Below, piece by piece: positions 24,319-36,183 of a stretch of DNA of 64,000 nt (within the stretch, counting starts at the first letter, position 1; each line of letters starts with the position of its first letter). This stretch comes from Musa acuminata AAA Group (taxonomy: Eukaryota; Streptophyta; Magnoliopsida; Zingiberales; Musaceae), in assembly GCF_036884655.1 (NCBI RefSeq), contig NC_088357.1, forward strand, positions 6,581,501 to 6,645,500, written 5' to 3'. A program made the position numbers and the translations under genes. The notes under the pieces are model-generated. The model ran no database searches. It was not told where the DNA came from and was given only the letters and a program-made list of their open reading frames with translations.

Positions 24319-25044
24319 TGTTGGGAAGAAACCTGTTAATGCGGAATAATTCTTTCCCTCTTTGTGTATCAAAATAGGTTCCTCATCAAAATACCAACTT
24401 GATATCCAAATGAAAATATCAATCAGCACAGCATAAACAATAGAGCAATAAATCAATCACACAGTGAGACCAAATCTTTTTAACGTGGAAAACCCAATGT
24501 GGGAAAAACCACGGGACCGTAGTCCACCTCAAACTTCCACTATCAATAATGATGATAACAGGTTTACAGTAGGTCTTCTCTAGAATAACTAGAGGATCAG
24601 AATAACATCAAGAACATAGATCTTGGCTCAAGAATACCATATTTTCATCACATAGGTGAATCTCCTCCAAAGAGAATTCTAGGTCTCACAGAGTGGATAT
24701 CGCAGGAAAGTACCTTAGAGAGGGTAAACCGCAGATCAACACCGTTAGGATTGTAGAGTTTGCTGCAAGGATTCTCCACATAAAATTTGGGCCGAAACTG
24801 ACAACGTTTGGCCACCGATCGTCAAGCAGAAAACTCAGAAACCTTACTTTCTCTCTCTATTTCTCTCTCCTCTTTTCTCTCTGCACGTCGTCGCTGTTCA
24901 CTGTGCACGTACGCTGCACCCTGCACGCTGCACGCTGCTCTCCATCTTTTCTGCCTGCCCTAATTTGCCTTACTTCACCTTAATTAGTGATTTGGGCTCA
25001 ATAGGCCCAATTTGTCCAAGCCCACATATGGGCTAGACCCAACA
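24319..25044 (-). repeat. 3' LTR of copia element
   Basis: This 726-bp LTR is the 3' LTR because the polyprotein is on the minus strand. It is nearly identical to 29055-29780. Confidence 0.93.
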
Positions 25045-25056
25045 ATTCTCCCCCTC
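25045..25056 (-). other. Polypurine tract of copia element
   Basis: The minus strand reads GGAGGGGGAGAA directly against the 3' LTR. Confidence 0.85.
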
Positions 25057-25060
25057 CAGC

Positions 25061-28000
25061 TCATATGGTGGGCTGTACCAAGCCCGCTCTTCGCCTACAT
25101 GCTTCAAGCTTCTCCTTAGGCAAAGACTTTGTCAACATATCTGAACCATTCTCACTGGTATGTACTTTTTCCAACTGTAATTCTTTCATCTCAAGCACAT
25201 CACGAATCCAGTGATATCTCACATCAATATGCTTGGATCTAGAATGGTATGTTGAATTCTTGGAGAGGTGAATGACGCTCTGACTGTCACAGTAAACAGT
25301 ATATACTTCCTGTTTCAAGCCCAATTCCTGTAGAAACTTTTTCATCCATAAAGTTTCCTTACAGGCTTCAGTAACTGCTATGTATTCTGCTTCTGTGGTT
25401 GATAGAGCAACACACTTCTGTAACTTAGACTGCCAAGAGACTGCTCCTCCTGCAAATGTCATCAAGAATCCCGAAGTGGACTTCCTGGAATCAGTATCAC
25501 CTGCCATGTCTGCATCTGTGTACCCTTCTAACACAGGTTCATCACTGCCAAAACATAAACACAACTTGGAAGTACCTCTTAGATATCTTAATATCCATTT
25601 CACTGCTGCCCAATGTTCCTTTCCAGGATTTGAGAGAAATCGGCTAACAACTCCAACTGCATGAGCTATATCTGGCCTAGTACAAACCATAGCATACATC
25701 AAACTGCCTACTGCAGATGAGTAAGGCACTCTGGATATTTCTTCTTTTTCTTTCTCACTTGTAGGACATTGTTTTGAACTCAGCTTGAAATGACCTGTAA
25801 GTGGAGAACAAACTGCTTTGGCTTTACTCATGTTGAATCTTTCAAGAACCTTTTCAATGTAAGTCTCCTGAGATAGCCAAATCTTCCTTTTCTTCCTATC
25901 ACGAAGAATCTTCATGCCAAGTATTTGTCTCACCGATCCCAAGTCTTTCATCGCAAAAGACTTACTTAGCTCTCTTTTCAGCTTTTCAATTTTTTCAACA
26001 TCATGGCCAACAATCAACATATCATCAACATATAGCAGTAAAATAATAAAATCATCATCTGAAAATTTCTTCATAAACACACAATGATCAGATGTGGTTC
26101 TATCATACCCTTGGCTCATCATAAAGGAATCAAACTTCTTGTACCACTGTCTAGGTGCCTGTTTGAGTCCATATAAGCTTTTCCTAAGCTTACATACTAG
26201 ATTTTCTTTTCCCTTGACTTTGAAACCTTCTGGTTGCTCCATGTAAATTTCTTCTTCTAAGTCACCATGAAGAAATGCTGTTTTTACATCAAGTTGCTCA
26301 ACTTCTAAATTCAAGCGGGCAGCCAAACCAAGAACAACTCGGATAGAGGACATTTTCACAACCGGAGAAAATATTTCTTCAAAGTCAATACCTTTCTTCT
26401 GACTGAATCCTTTCACAACTAGTCGTGCCTTGTATCTCTGTTGTGAGCTATTGCTTTCAGTCTTCAATTTGTAAACCCACTTATTCTTGAGAGCTTTCTT
26501 CTCTTTAGGCAACTTTACCAAGTCATAGGTGTGGTTCTCAAGCAAGGATCTCATCTCTTCTTGCATGGCATTAACCCACTCATTCTTATTCTCATGTAGA
26601 ATAGCTTCTTGGTAAGTTTCTGGCTCTCCCCCGTCAGTAAGCATAACATACTCATGTGGAGGATATCTGGTAGAGGGTTGTCGCTCTCTAGTGGATCTTC
26701 TTAATGGAATCTCAACTGGTGGTGGAGGTGCCTGTTCAGTTGGTTCAGCATCATCAACTGTAGGTGTATCATCACTGGTATTCTCACCACTATCTTCTTG
26801 TTCATCTCCCCCATGATCATCATGAACTACAGGTGAAGGAACTGGACCCAAACTCCAAGGAATATAAACAGAGGTTTCTGGCTTCTCAACATTATCACCA
26901 TCATCAAACAATTGGTCTTCAAGAAACACAACATCTCTGCTTCTAATAATCTTCTTGTTCACTGAATCCCATAATCTGTACCCAAACTCTTCATGACCAT
27001 ATCCCAAGAAGATACATGCTTTTGCCTTATTATCAAGCTTGGACCTCTCATCTTTGGGAATATGAACAAATGCTTTACACCCAAAGACTCTCAAATGATT
27101 ATAAGATATATCTTTTCCTCTCCATACTCTCTCTGGAACATCACCTTGCAGAGGAACTGATGGAGAAAGATTTATCAGATCAACTGTAGTTCTCATAGCC
27201 TCCCCCCAAAATGACTTTGGTAACTTGGCATGGGAAAGCATACACCTAATCCTTTCTTCAATGGTTCTGTTCATCCTTTCTGCCACACCGTTCTGCTGAG
27301 GAGTTTTAGGAACTGTTTTCTCAAGCCTGATACCATGGAACCTGCAATAATTCTCAAAAGGACCCTTGTACTCGCCACCATTATCTGATCGAACACACTT
27401 TAGCTTTCTGCCAGTTTCCCTTTCAACACTAACATGAAACTCCTTGAAAGCATCGAGTACCTGGTCTTTAGATTTCAAAGCAAAAGCCCAAACTTTTCTA
27501 GAATGGTCATCAATAAAAGTAACAAAATAAAGAGCACCTCCAAGAGTTCTAGTTTGCATAGTACAAACATCAGTATGAACTAAATCAATAACATCAGATC
27601 TTCTAGATGATGGATATGTCTGAAATGCAACTCTATGTGTTTTTCCAGCTAAGCAATGATCACAAGATTTAAGAGATGTACCTTGCAACTCTGGTAAGAA
27701 CTGCTTTCTAGCAAGAGTTTGAAGTCCCTTCTCGCTGATATGTCCAAGCCTCTTATGCCAAAGATCTATACTTTCACCTTTTCGAATTGCATTAATCTCT
27801 CCTTTGTGTAGCTTAGCTTCCATGACATAAAAAGAGTTAATCTTCTTTCCTTTTGCCACAATTAGAGAACCTTTAGTGAGTTTCCATTTACTTTCACCAA
27901 AATAATGTGCAAAGCCCTCATCATCAAGTCTACCTGTAGATATCAAGTTAAGACGAATATCTGGAACATGCCTTACATCTTTGAGTATCAATTTGCTCCC

Positions 28001-29011
28001 AATACTGGTCTCCAAGCAAATATCTCCAATACCCACAATCTTAGATGTACCATTGTTTCCCATTCTGACATTACCAAAATCACCAGCAGTGTAAGATCTA
28101 AAGAAATCACCATGAGAAGTAACATGAAATGAAGCACCAGAGTCAATTACCCAATTACTGTCCTGAGCTACAAGGCTAACACAACCTTCATCACAGACAA
28201 TAGTGATATTACCTTCAGCAGCAACTGTATTGGTCTCTTTCTCATTTTTCTTCATTTCATTCTGTTCTCGCTTCCAAAACCTACACTCTTTCTTCATGTG
28301 ACCTGGTCTGTTACAGTGAAAACATTTGATATCTCTTCTAGACTTGGATCTTCCTCTATAACCATATGGATTTCTACTATGACTTCTTCCACGTCTTTCT
28401 TGTTTTTCAGTAACAAATGCACCAGAAGAAGATTCACCCTGTTCTTTCCTTCTTGCATCTTCATTTAGCAAACCGTCTTTAACCATATCTATGGTTAGAG
28501 TCCCCTCTGGCGTGGAGTTACAAATAGTCACCACATACGTTTTCCAACTTTCTGGTAAAGAGCTGAGAAGTAATAATCCCTGCATCTCATCATCTATATT
28601 CATTTTCATAGCAACCAACTTGTTTGCAAGACTCTGAAATAGGCTTATGTGCTCAATAATGTTACCACCATCTTTATACTTCAAATTTACAAGCCTTCTG
28701 AGGAGAGAAATTCTATTTCCCACTGTCTTTTTCGCAAAAAGATTTTCTAACCTTTGCCAAACAACATCAGCTCTGGTTTCATCTGAAATATGCTCATGCA
28801 AGTTTATATCCATCCATCTTCTAATATAGGCAATAGCTTTTCTATGTTGAACTTCCCATTCTTCATCGTCCATAATAGAAGGTTTATCTTTAACCTTGAT
28901 AGGCTTATACAAATCTTTGCAATAGAGCAAATCTTCCATCAGACGCCTCCAAGTGGAATAATTTGATGAGTTCAATTTAATCATACCATCTGACTGCTCC
29001 ATTTCAATCAC
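25061..29011 (-). CDS. Copia Gag-Pol polyprotein (1,316 aa, intact)
   Basis: A single open frame encodes all retrotransposon functions. Gag (about residues 1-220) precedes a CCHC zinc knuckle, CFHCNRPGHMKKEC, at about 230-243. The protease active site DSG (VIDSGASFHV) is near 290. The pre-integrase zinc region (LWHKRLGH) and the integrase with its D, D and E residues (HTDVCT, SDNGGEY, PQQNGVAERM) follow at about 420-600. Reverse transcriptase occupies the next third, with YVDD in LLLYVDDMLIVG, and RNase H ends the protein (TDADMAGDTDSRKSTSG, STTEAEYIA). The order protease, integrase, RT, RNase H defines copia. The sequence is closest in feel to Tnt1/Tork elements. The start at 29011 lies 30 bp inside the PBS; the stop is 17 bp from the 3' LTR. 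No frameshift or stop was found, in contrast to the gypsy element. Confidence 0.95.
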   Translation of the reverse strand: MIEMEQSDGMIKLNSSNYSTWRRLMEDLLYCKDLYKPIKVKDKPSIMDDEEWEVQHRKAIAYIRRWMDINLHEHISDETRADVVWQRLENLFAKKTVGNRISLLRRLVNLKYKDGGNIIEHISLFQSLANKLVAMKMNIDDEMQGLLLLSSLPESWKTYVVTICNSTPEGTLTIDMVKDGLLNEDARRKEQGESSSGAFVTEKQERRGRSHSRNPYGYRGRSKSRRDIKCFHCNRPGHMKKECRFWKREQNEMKKNEKETNTVAAEGNITIVCDEGCVSLVAQDSNWVIDSGASFHVTSHGDFFRSYTAGDFGNVRMGNNGTSKIVGIGDICLETSIGSKLILKDVRHVPDIRLNLISTGRLDDEGFAHYFGESKWKLTKGSLIVAKGKKINSFYVMEAKLHKGEINAIRKGESIDLWHKRLGHISEKGLQTLARKQFLPELQGTSLKSCDHCLAGKTHRVAFQTYPSSRRSDVIDLVHTDVCTMQTRTLGGALYFVTFIDDHSRKVWAFALKSKDQVLDAFKEFHVSVERETGRKLKCVRSDNGGEYKGPFENYCRFHGIRLEKTVPKTPQQNGVAERMNRTIEERIRCMLSHAKLPKSFWGEAMRTTVDLINLSPSVPLQGDVPERVWRGKDISYNHLRVFGCKAFVHIPKDERSKLDNKAKACIFLGYGHEEFGYRLWDSVNKKIIRSRDVVFLEDQLFDDGDNVEKPETSVYIPWSLGPVPSPVVHDDHGGDEQEDSGENTSDDTPTVDDAEPTEQAPPPPVEIPLRRSTRERQPSTRYPPHEYVMLTDGGEPETYQEAILHENKNEWVNAMQEEMRSLLENHTYDLVKLPKEKKALKNKWVYKLKTESNSSQQRYKARLVVKGFSQKKGIDFEEIFSPVVKMSSIRVVLGLAARLNLEVEQLDVKTAFLHGDLEEEIYMEQPEGFKVKGKENLVCKLRKSLYGLKQAPRQWYKKFDSFMMSQGYDRTTSDHCVFMKKFSDDDFIILLLYVDDMLIVGHDVEKIEKLKRELSKSFAMKDLGSVRQILGMKILRDRKKRKIWLSQETYIEKVLERFNMSKAKAVCSPLTGHFKLSSKQCPTSEKEKEEISRVPYSSAVGSLMYAMVCTRPDIAHAVGVVSRFLSNPGKEHWAAVKWILRYLRGTSKLCLCFGSDEPVLEGYTDADMAGDTDSRKSTSGFLMTFAGGAVSWQSKLQKCVALSTTEAEYIAVTEACKETLWMKKFLQELGLKQEVYTVYCDSQSVIHLSKNSTYHSRSKHIDVRYHWIRDVLEMKELQLEKVHTSENGSDMLTKSLPKEKLEACRRRAGLVQPTI

Positions 29012-29040
29012 ACAAGAAAACTAGCACCAAACAACCTGAT

Positions 29041-29052
29041 GCTCTGATACCA
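29041..29052 (-). other. Primer binding site of copia element (initiator tRNA-Met type)
   Basis: The minus strand reads TGGTATCAGAGC, the standard complement of the 3' end of initiator methionine tRNA, two bases inside the 5' LTR. Confidence 0.93.
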
Positions 29053-29054
29053 CT

Positions 29055-29780
29055 TGTTGGGAAGAAACCTGTTAATGCGGAATAATTCTTTCCCTCTTTG
29101 TGTATCAAAATAGGTTCCTCATCAAAATACCAACTTGATATCCAAATGAAAATATCAATCAGCACAGCATAAACAATAGAGCAATAAATCAATCACACAG
29201 TGAGACCAAATCTTTTTAACGTGGAAAACCCAATGTGGGAAAAACCACGGGACCGTAGTCCACCTCAAACTTCCACTATCAATAATGATGATAACAGGTT
29301 TACAGTAGGTCTTCTCTAGAATAACTAGAGGATCAGAATAACATCAAGAACATAGATCTTGGCTCAAGAATACCATATCTTCATCACATAGGTGAATCTC
29401 CTCCAAAGAGAATTCTAGGTCTCACAGAGTGGATATCGCAGGAAAGTACCTTAGAGAGGGTAAACCGCAGATCAACACCGTTAGGATTGTAGAGTTTGCT
29501 GCAAGGATTCTCCACATAAAATTTGGGCCGAAACTGACAACGTTTGGCCACCGATCGTCAAGCAGAAAACTCAGAAACCTTACTTTCTCTCTCTATTTCT
29601 CTCTCCTCTTTTCTCTCTGCACGTCGTCGCTGTTCACTGTGCACGTACGCTGCACCCTGCACGCTGCACGCTGCTCTCCATCTTTTCTGCCTGCCCTAAT
29701 TTGCCTTACTTCACCTTAATTAGTGATTTGGGCTCAATAGGCCCAATTTGTCCAAGCCCACATATGGGCTAGACCCAACA
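29055..29780 (-). repeat. 5' LTR of copia element
   Basis: This is the 726-bp LTR next to the PBS. It is followed on the plus strand by the target duplication ACTGT. Confidence 0.93.
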
Positions 29781-29782
29781 AC

Positions 29783-30336
29783 TGTTGGGGTAAACAACTT
29801 TATGCCGTGGCCTCGAGATCGACGCGACTTGTTCTGGGTCCGAATGGCGGGAATCCCCTTGGAGATTCCTCGGAATAGTAGAGGTCGTCGACCCGTTGGT
29901 CAATTTGGCCGGGGAGATGGGTCGTCGTTTCCTCCGGGAAAGGGCTCCCCGCCTGTACGTCCGGCGAGACACGCTTCGTCTTCGTTCCTGCACACAGGTC
30001 GGGTCGGAAGCTCGGCCTGACCCCTCCGACGGTCAAGTTAGTGATGTGGAGGAGAGTGCTCTCTCATTTTTTCCTTTTCTTCCGTATCTTAGAACGCGAG
30101 GGTATTTATAAGGGGTTTGAGTGTTACCGGATGCACCTGCCCACTGGGAGCAGGGTCGTATCCCTTGATGATGTCTGACATTGCTGTTGGCGTGTCGTGA
30201 GGAGGCGAGTCTGAGTGGTCGTTGATGAGCCTCGGTTGGCGTTCCAACCCATGCTGGTCAGGCGTTGTCAGCCCATCAGAGGCGCGGGGCGTCAGCTGAT
30301 GTCACGGGGGTCTTGTCATAATTATTGCCCTTATCA
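29783..30336 (-). repeat. Solo LTR in intron 2 of copy C
   Basis: This 554-bp copy of the intronic solo LTR has its terminal bases forming part of the copia target duplication. It is antisense to copy C. Confidence 0.8.
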
Positions 30337-30715
30337 CCTATGATAACGTGGTTATAGCCACAATCGATGGATTGTTCATGGATAGCCTCTGCAGGACACC
30401 GCATTCATGTCGGGAAATTGCACGCCAAAGACGACGAGCTCGAAGAGCTCGGTGGAGGCAACAGAACGCTTTCTGTCACAGCAACACGTGGAGTCGCTGC
30501 TCTTTAGAGGGTGAGGAAAGATCTCGGAGCGGACCAACGGCGACGAGCTCGACCGATTCGCGGAGGAGCTCGTAAAGGAGGAGGAGTGGAGGAAGAAGGG
30601 CCCGATCCCGACGGTGGTGCTAAAGCAAGTGATGACGCCGCGAACGTCGTCGACGACGACCGCGACTACGGTCACCGTTACAACGACTATTTCTACGAGC
30701 ACGACATCAACATGA

Positions 30716-32198
30716 TGGAGACGGTGGAGTCGAGATAGCTGCTTGTGCATAGACTGTTGTGGGTTCTAAAATGTGTGTTTTCCTTAGTGGAGGGTATGAC
30801 ATGGGAAATCAATTCAAGCTTGAAAATTGTTGGCTAAATTATTAACGCCGGTAGAAATGTGAATTTGGATCTCTCATATTAATTGTGTTTGGAATTCAAG
30901 ATGGACACTATTTTACCTTCGAACTTATGATTCCCAATTATATGTGATCATCTAAATGATTTTTGGAACATAATGGCTTTCTTTGGAAAAAATCAACATA
31001 TGATAGCATTAAGAAGCAATCTAAAACCCAAGTATAATCGAGCGTTGGAGTCAAAATAGCACTCGTTTGACCAATGTGATGTAGTTGCATTATTGAAGGG
31101 TTTAACCTCTGAACTACAATGAGGCTGACTTCTCACTCGAGTTGATGATGAACACATCACTGAGAGTGAAGTGACAAGACTGGTGCAACTCTAGGTTTGG
31201 CAAGACGAGCCACGGCCCACTGCATGAGCGCCAAGGAGTTGCTGGCATCTGGAATGTAGTAGTAACCTTATGCTAAAATAAAGATTCAGTCAGACAATGC
31301 TATTACTGTAGGTTAACCTCTTAAAAGAGGTGAAGACAGTGCTATTACTCCCATTGTTAACACAGCTCATGATATGTAATAAAGAATGATGCGGAATTTG
31401 CTCAAGAACATTCTTGGTAATTACTTTCTTAACTATATATATATAATGATGTGCAGATGACAATGGGAGGTTGCTGAAGAACTTTCTTGGTAACTTACCT
31501 TGAGTCAACTCTGGTCTCTAAGATTCCACAGCTGATACCCACAAGAGTAAGACAAATCTATTTGTGTGATCCAATGCACAAGAAAGGATCTGTACCTCTA
31601 CTTGTTGGTTTTGTTTCTTCCTATGCTGTGGTAGCATCTCTGGGGATTTGCACTATTGTCCTTGGATGTGTAGTTTAACAGCTTAAGATTTAGTGCCAAA
31701 GGCAGGGATAGGGATGAATGCAACCCTTGTCAGTCCCTTCCATAGTGGCTAATCAGAACACTAGTCATTGTTAGATTTTTGATGTTTTTTAAATAATAAG
31801 TGTTATATTTTAGTAGTGTCTTGTACAATTGTCTTCGTGTCTTGTACAATTGTCTTCTTTGTCTTCATATACAGACATATTTATTTATGACAAAAAAAAT
31901 ACTTTTAGTCTGTCCCTAGTCAATCTGGTGTCAAGATAGGGGTTAGAAGTTCAAGTCCTACGGTAAGAATCTAGCATGCATATTATATAATGTTTGAACG
32001 GAAGGAATAAATTAAAAAAAAAATAATCAAGTTCATTTCTAATTTTCTTTAAGAACTTGTACATGGCAATGAGAATTCATAGTCAATTTGGTGTCAAGTT
32101 CTTAAAGAAAATTATTTTTTTGTGTCATACCCGATTGACTATGAATTTAAGAAAAAATATTTTTTCTTAAATATTATTTTTTTGCAATGAGAATTCAT
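30716..32198 (+). other. 3' flank of unit C with small conserved ORF (31487-31678)
   Basis: This flank is shared with units B and D. The 63-codon ORF 31487-31678 has a hydrophobic C-terminal half. Its peptide differs from that in unit D at only two residues near position 38. I do not recognise the family, and no upstream exon or promoter is evident, so it may be a gene fragment or chance ORF. Confidence 0.35.
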
Positions 32199-33767
32199 CA
32201 AAGATTAATGATAACCTTTATCTCATTTTTTTTAACTTGGATATCACGTGCAGACGAAATTCTTCGAGTCAATGTGTACGATCCTAATTATATTTTAAAA
32301 TAATCATAAAAATACTAGGCATTCATCAAAGAAGCCATCTAATTCAACTCACGATTATTTTTATAAATTTATTATCCTAATCATTCATGTTAAAATTTTA
32401 TAGAAAAACTATTCCATCCCAATTAAGAATCCATATCTGTCATAAAAGAGAGAACAAAATCAGTAAATAAATATATCATGTCAATCAAAATTCTTAACAA
32501 AAAAAATCTCTAATATTTTCTAAAATATTTATCATTATGGAAGGACGATTATAAAAGATCGGTGCGAATACGATTAACAAGATCAGACCCTTCTCTCTAC
32601 TACCTAAGTCACTTTTAGAATGAACATCAAAAGGATCATTCAGGACTCACGCCGAGTGCTCTAAGCATCATAGGCAGGGCTAAAGGCTCCTGGTGTAAGT
32701 CCTGGTCAACCATTTAAAATCCACCACTGACATCATCCATCAAAGCTCAATATCCATACCTGATCTAATATAATAATTTTTTAAATTTTATAATATCAAC
32801 CTGTCATTTACTCTTACTGATTAGGTGTATATATATTAGACAATCACAAAAACAAAAGGCAAATAAGTGATTAAAAAAAAGTTAAAAGGTCACATTCCTC
32901 CTTCGAAGTCAATGTAACGAAGAATTCATATCAATCCAGCTCTAAGTTGCCTCTACAGCACCCGAAGGGTCATTATATTGGACATGGAGTCAAGTCAAAG
33001 CTTGACTGAATAAAGAAAAGCCAATCGTTGACCTGCTGGGTCTTCTTATGAAGGTCATCTAAGGTGACTTGCATCTCCAACTTTGATGTAGACTTATGGT
33101 GATCCTCAATAATTGCACTGAATGCACAATAATTGCAACTTAGACCAACAAAATGATAGTTATATGTCATTCCTATGTTTGATTCTTCTCCTTAAGAGTT
33201 ACGACAGAGTACAGCGAAGTCCAATGAGTGAGCCATGGATATGGTCACCATAAATTTACCAAGATAACAGAGCAATCTTATCAGTACTCCCCTCTATCAG
33301 AACAATATATCATAATTACTTTAGTTCTATAACATATTCCAAAGGCAGCTTGGAGGAGAAAAGATCATTAGGGGACTCGTAAAGGTTAAGTGAACCAAGC
33401 AACACCAGTTGAAATTTATGACATTTTCATGAAAATTGAAGCCCAACATCGACTCGAAAAATTTATTTAGTAGGTCAAGAGACATTCGTAGATATAAAAA
33501 AAAGGAGACATTCTTAGATCAATCCTGCTTTTGCATAACAATGAACCATGTATAACACAACAAAAAAAATTCACGTATATGATTTTTTTCAAGTTATTCA
33601 AACAAGCGCATACAACGAGATCCGATACTCCTTTGTAGTCATCAGGACTGATCTGATCACCTCTCATGTTTCCACACGTTACAAATGAAGCCCGTAACAA
33701 TGATTACCATCTAATGTTCATCATAAATTATACATATACAGTGCAATCAAAACTGCGCCCTGGCCAA
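32199..33767. other. AT-rich spacer, no gene recognised
   Basis: The sequence has short ORFs only and no repeat termini that I could define. It separates unit C from the PPR gene. Confidence 0.6.
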
Positions 33768-36183
33768 TCACCAAAAGTCTCCACAGGAGCAAACCCCATC
33801 TTTGTAGTGGTGGAACCGGGTCCTGTCCCTCAGAACGATCTCTCTCTCAAACACCTTTGATGCCAACTTCATGAAAGTGTGGCAATCGTCGCATACTCTT
33901 AAATTCTTTGCAATGTGAATCGAAGAGCCTTTCTTCGAGTCGATGAGCCCCAAAGAAAGAGCCAACTTCTCACTGTGCAACAGAATGGCTTCCCTCTTTT
34001 CCTCCTCTTGCAAATCAACCAAAACAGTCGCTGTATCCGGAGAATAGCCCACAAGCTCCAATTCCTTTACAACCTCATCCAGCTTCCCATAAATCTCACT
34101 AGATCTTGGATGACACTTATCTCCCATCATGAACTCATGCACATGACCATTTAGTTCAATCCAACTAAATCCTGCCTCCTTAATTACTCCCTTATTCTTC
34201 ATCAAGTTTCTCACCTCTCTCACATCCTCCCACCTGCTAGCCTTTGCATATATGTTGGACAGGAGCACATAAGCACCATCATGATTTGGGTCAAGCTCTA
34301 GTAGCCTCCTTGCCACAAGTTCGCCTAGTTTAACATCACCGTGAATCCTGCATGCTCCTAGCAGTGACCCCCACACCACCACATTTGGGGCAAACGACAT
34401 TGATTCTATGAACTCGAGTGCTTCTTGAAGAAGTCTAGCACGACCAAGAAGATCCACCATGCAACCATAGTGCTCATGCTTGGGCTCAAGTCTGTAATCT
34501 TGGATCATGGACTCAAATATCCTCCGACCCTCATCGACTAAGCCAGCATGGCTACAAGCGTATAACAGGCTGATAAAAGTCACTCCATTAGGCTTTACCC
34601 CCTCCGATATCATATGATCAAAGACTGCTAACGCAGACCTCCCATTTCCATGCATCGCAAACCCAGTGATCATGCTTGTCCAGGTAATCACATCCTTAAA
34701 GGCTGTCTCATCAAAGATTGTGCGTGCATCAACCAAACTTCCACATTTGGAGTACATGTCAATAAGAGCATTCCTTATCGACAAAATTTGATGAAATCCA
34801 TTCTTGTCCACAAAGATATGAACCCATTTAGCTTGATCTCTTGCACCCATATTAGCGCAAGCAGAGATGACGCTCAACATGGTGATTTGGTCTGGCTTCA
34901 CACCTAAGAGGTGCATCTCATTGAACAACTTGAGAGCTTCATTCGGCTGATCACTCTCAGCATACCCTGAGATCATCGCGCTCCAACAGACAAGGTCCTT
35001 GTCAGTCATCTGGTCAAAGATACTTCGTGCAACTGCAATTTTGCCGACCTTGGCATACCCAAAGACCATTGCAGTCGATGCCACCAGGTTCTTAGGTGAC
35101 GTATCATCATACAATCTCTGAGCAGTGTCCATCGATCCGCAATTGGAGTACATGCTAATAAGCGCGCTCTGGAGATGGGCATCAATTGAGAGGTTAGATT
35201 CCACAATGTACGAGTGCACTGCCCCACCGGATGTCAAATTTCTAGTCCGCGCACATGCCGAAAGGATGGTAGCGAGGATCACTCGATCAGGGATTACGCC
35301 AGAGCTCTTCATCTCATCAAACAGCTGCAGGGCTTCATTGTAACATCCACTCTGACAATAGCTGCCGGTCGGTTTCAGAAAGCATATGAGGCAATTCAGT
35401 AATTAATTTATCTACAAAGCCAAGACGATGCATCTGTTTCAGGCCTTAATTCTAAGCCAGGAAATTTGGAGAAAAGAAAAGGGGCTATCTGCAATCGATG
35501 CATGTAAAGATTTTAAATGCTATTTAAGAAGAATGCAAGGAATTATCCATATTTTGCGCTTTTGATGAATCTGTATATGAGAAAGAAAGGAGTCAAGTTA
35601 GCTACCCATCGAGCATGACGCCCCAGGCGACGAGGTCTCGATGATGCATTCGGTCGAACACCATGCGACCTTCCGCGGCCCGCCCGAGCGCCGTGTACGC
35701 TCCCACCACCGCCGTCTGGATGAACGGGTCCGCATCGAGCCCCGTCTTGGCCGCGAGCCCATGGACCTCTCGGGCCACCACGCCGGCCACTCCCCGGGCC
35801 CTCGCCGCCGCTCGCAGCACCGTTGGGAAGCTGAAGCGGTCGAGGGCGAGTCCGGCTCGGCGGAGGCGGCCGTACGCGACGAGCGTCCGGCGGGGGTCGG
35901 CGGCACGGGAGAGGGCACGGAGGGCGCGGTTGGCGAGGCGGAAGTCGGGGCTGGGCGAGTGAAGGAGGACGGAGAGGGCGTAGTCGAGGGAAGAAGGCGA
36001 CGAGGCGAGGGGGAGGGCGAGAAGCCTGGAAAGGAATGGGGCGGAGATGTCGAGGCCAGAGCGTAGGATTTGGGCGTGGATTTGCTTGAAGTGGGGAACG
36101 GTGGTGGCGGTGAGGATGCGGTGGTTCAATGAGGGTGGTGGCGGGAGCGCGGCGGCGAGAGGTTTAAGGGTCGCAGTCTCCAT
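33768..36183 (-). CDS. PPR protein of the DYW class, At4g14820-like (723 aa)
   Basis: Two exons on the minus strand, 36183-35606 and 35361-33768, join through a GT-AG intron (GTAGCT donor, GGCAG acceptor). The joined length is 2,172 nt, exactly 724 codons with the stop, and the splice restores the PPR motif spanning LDGYCQSG. The body is a series of PLS-type pentatricopeptide repeats such as DLVCWSAMISGYAESDQPNE and DVITWTSMITGFAMHGNGRS. They are followed by E/E+ motifs and a C-terminal DYW domain with the zinc ligands HSE and CDDCH; the protein ends CSCGDFW, a variant of DYW. Members of this class bind organelle RNA and edit C to U in mitochondria or plastids. The overall layout, length and wording resemble Arabidopsis At4g14820 from memory. 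The N-terminus is Ala/Pro/Leu-rich, compatible with organelle targeting. The gene looks functional. Confidence 0.92.

Larger units (their letters stand above)
24319..29780 (-). mobile_element. Intact young Ty1/copia LTR retrotransposon (5,462 bp, Tnt1/Tork-like)
   Basis: Two 726-bp LTRs (TGTTGGGAAG...ACCCAACA) flank one uninterrupted gag-pol frame on the minus strand. The target duplication ACTGT is at 24314-24318 and 29781-29785. The element landed within the first three bases of the solo LTR in intron 2 of copy C; copies A, B and D show the empty site. I found one difference between the LTRs (T against C near 24650 and 29380), which points to a very recent insertion. PBS, PPT and coding sequence are all complete, so it may be able to move on its own. 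Confidence 0.95.
23152..30715 (+). pseudogene. Patatin-like protein (pPLAIII type), copy C; split by copia element
   Basis: Exons are 23152-24060, 24217-24279 and 30395-30715. Exon 1 is intact (303 codons, LSIDGGG, GSGAG). The intron 1 acceptor is GG instead of AG before 24217, as in copy B. Intron 2 now holds a 5.46-kb copia element in addition to the old solo LTR, making it about 6.1 kb. Exon 3 has TGA at 30512-30514 in place of CGA. The first stop of copy B is absent (CAA here). Intron 1 carries the same 49-bp deletion as B. A normal full-length product is unlikely; an exon 1 product of about 320 residues running into intron 1 is conceivable. Confidence 0.8.
22163..32198 (+). repeat. Duplicated unit C (patatin-like locus, plus orientation)
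   Basis: This matches unit A from about 3105 onward and unit D to its end, interrupted by the copia element at 24319-29780. Its last 60 bp contain the A/B centre segment in the opposite orientation (AAGAAAAAATATTTTTTCTT followed by ATTATTTTTTTGCAATG), so the hairpin centre has flipped relative to A. Confidence 0.85.
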
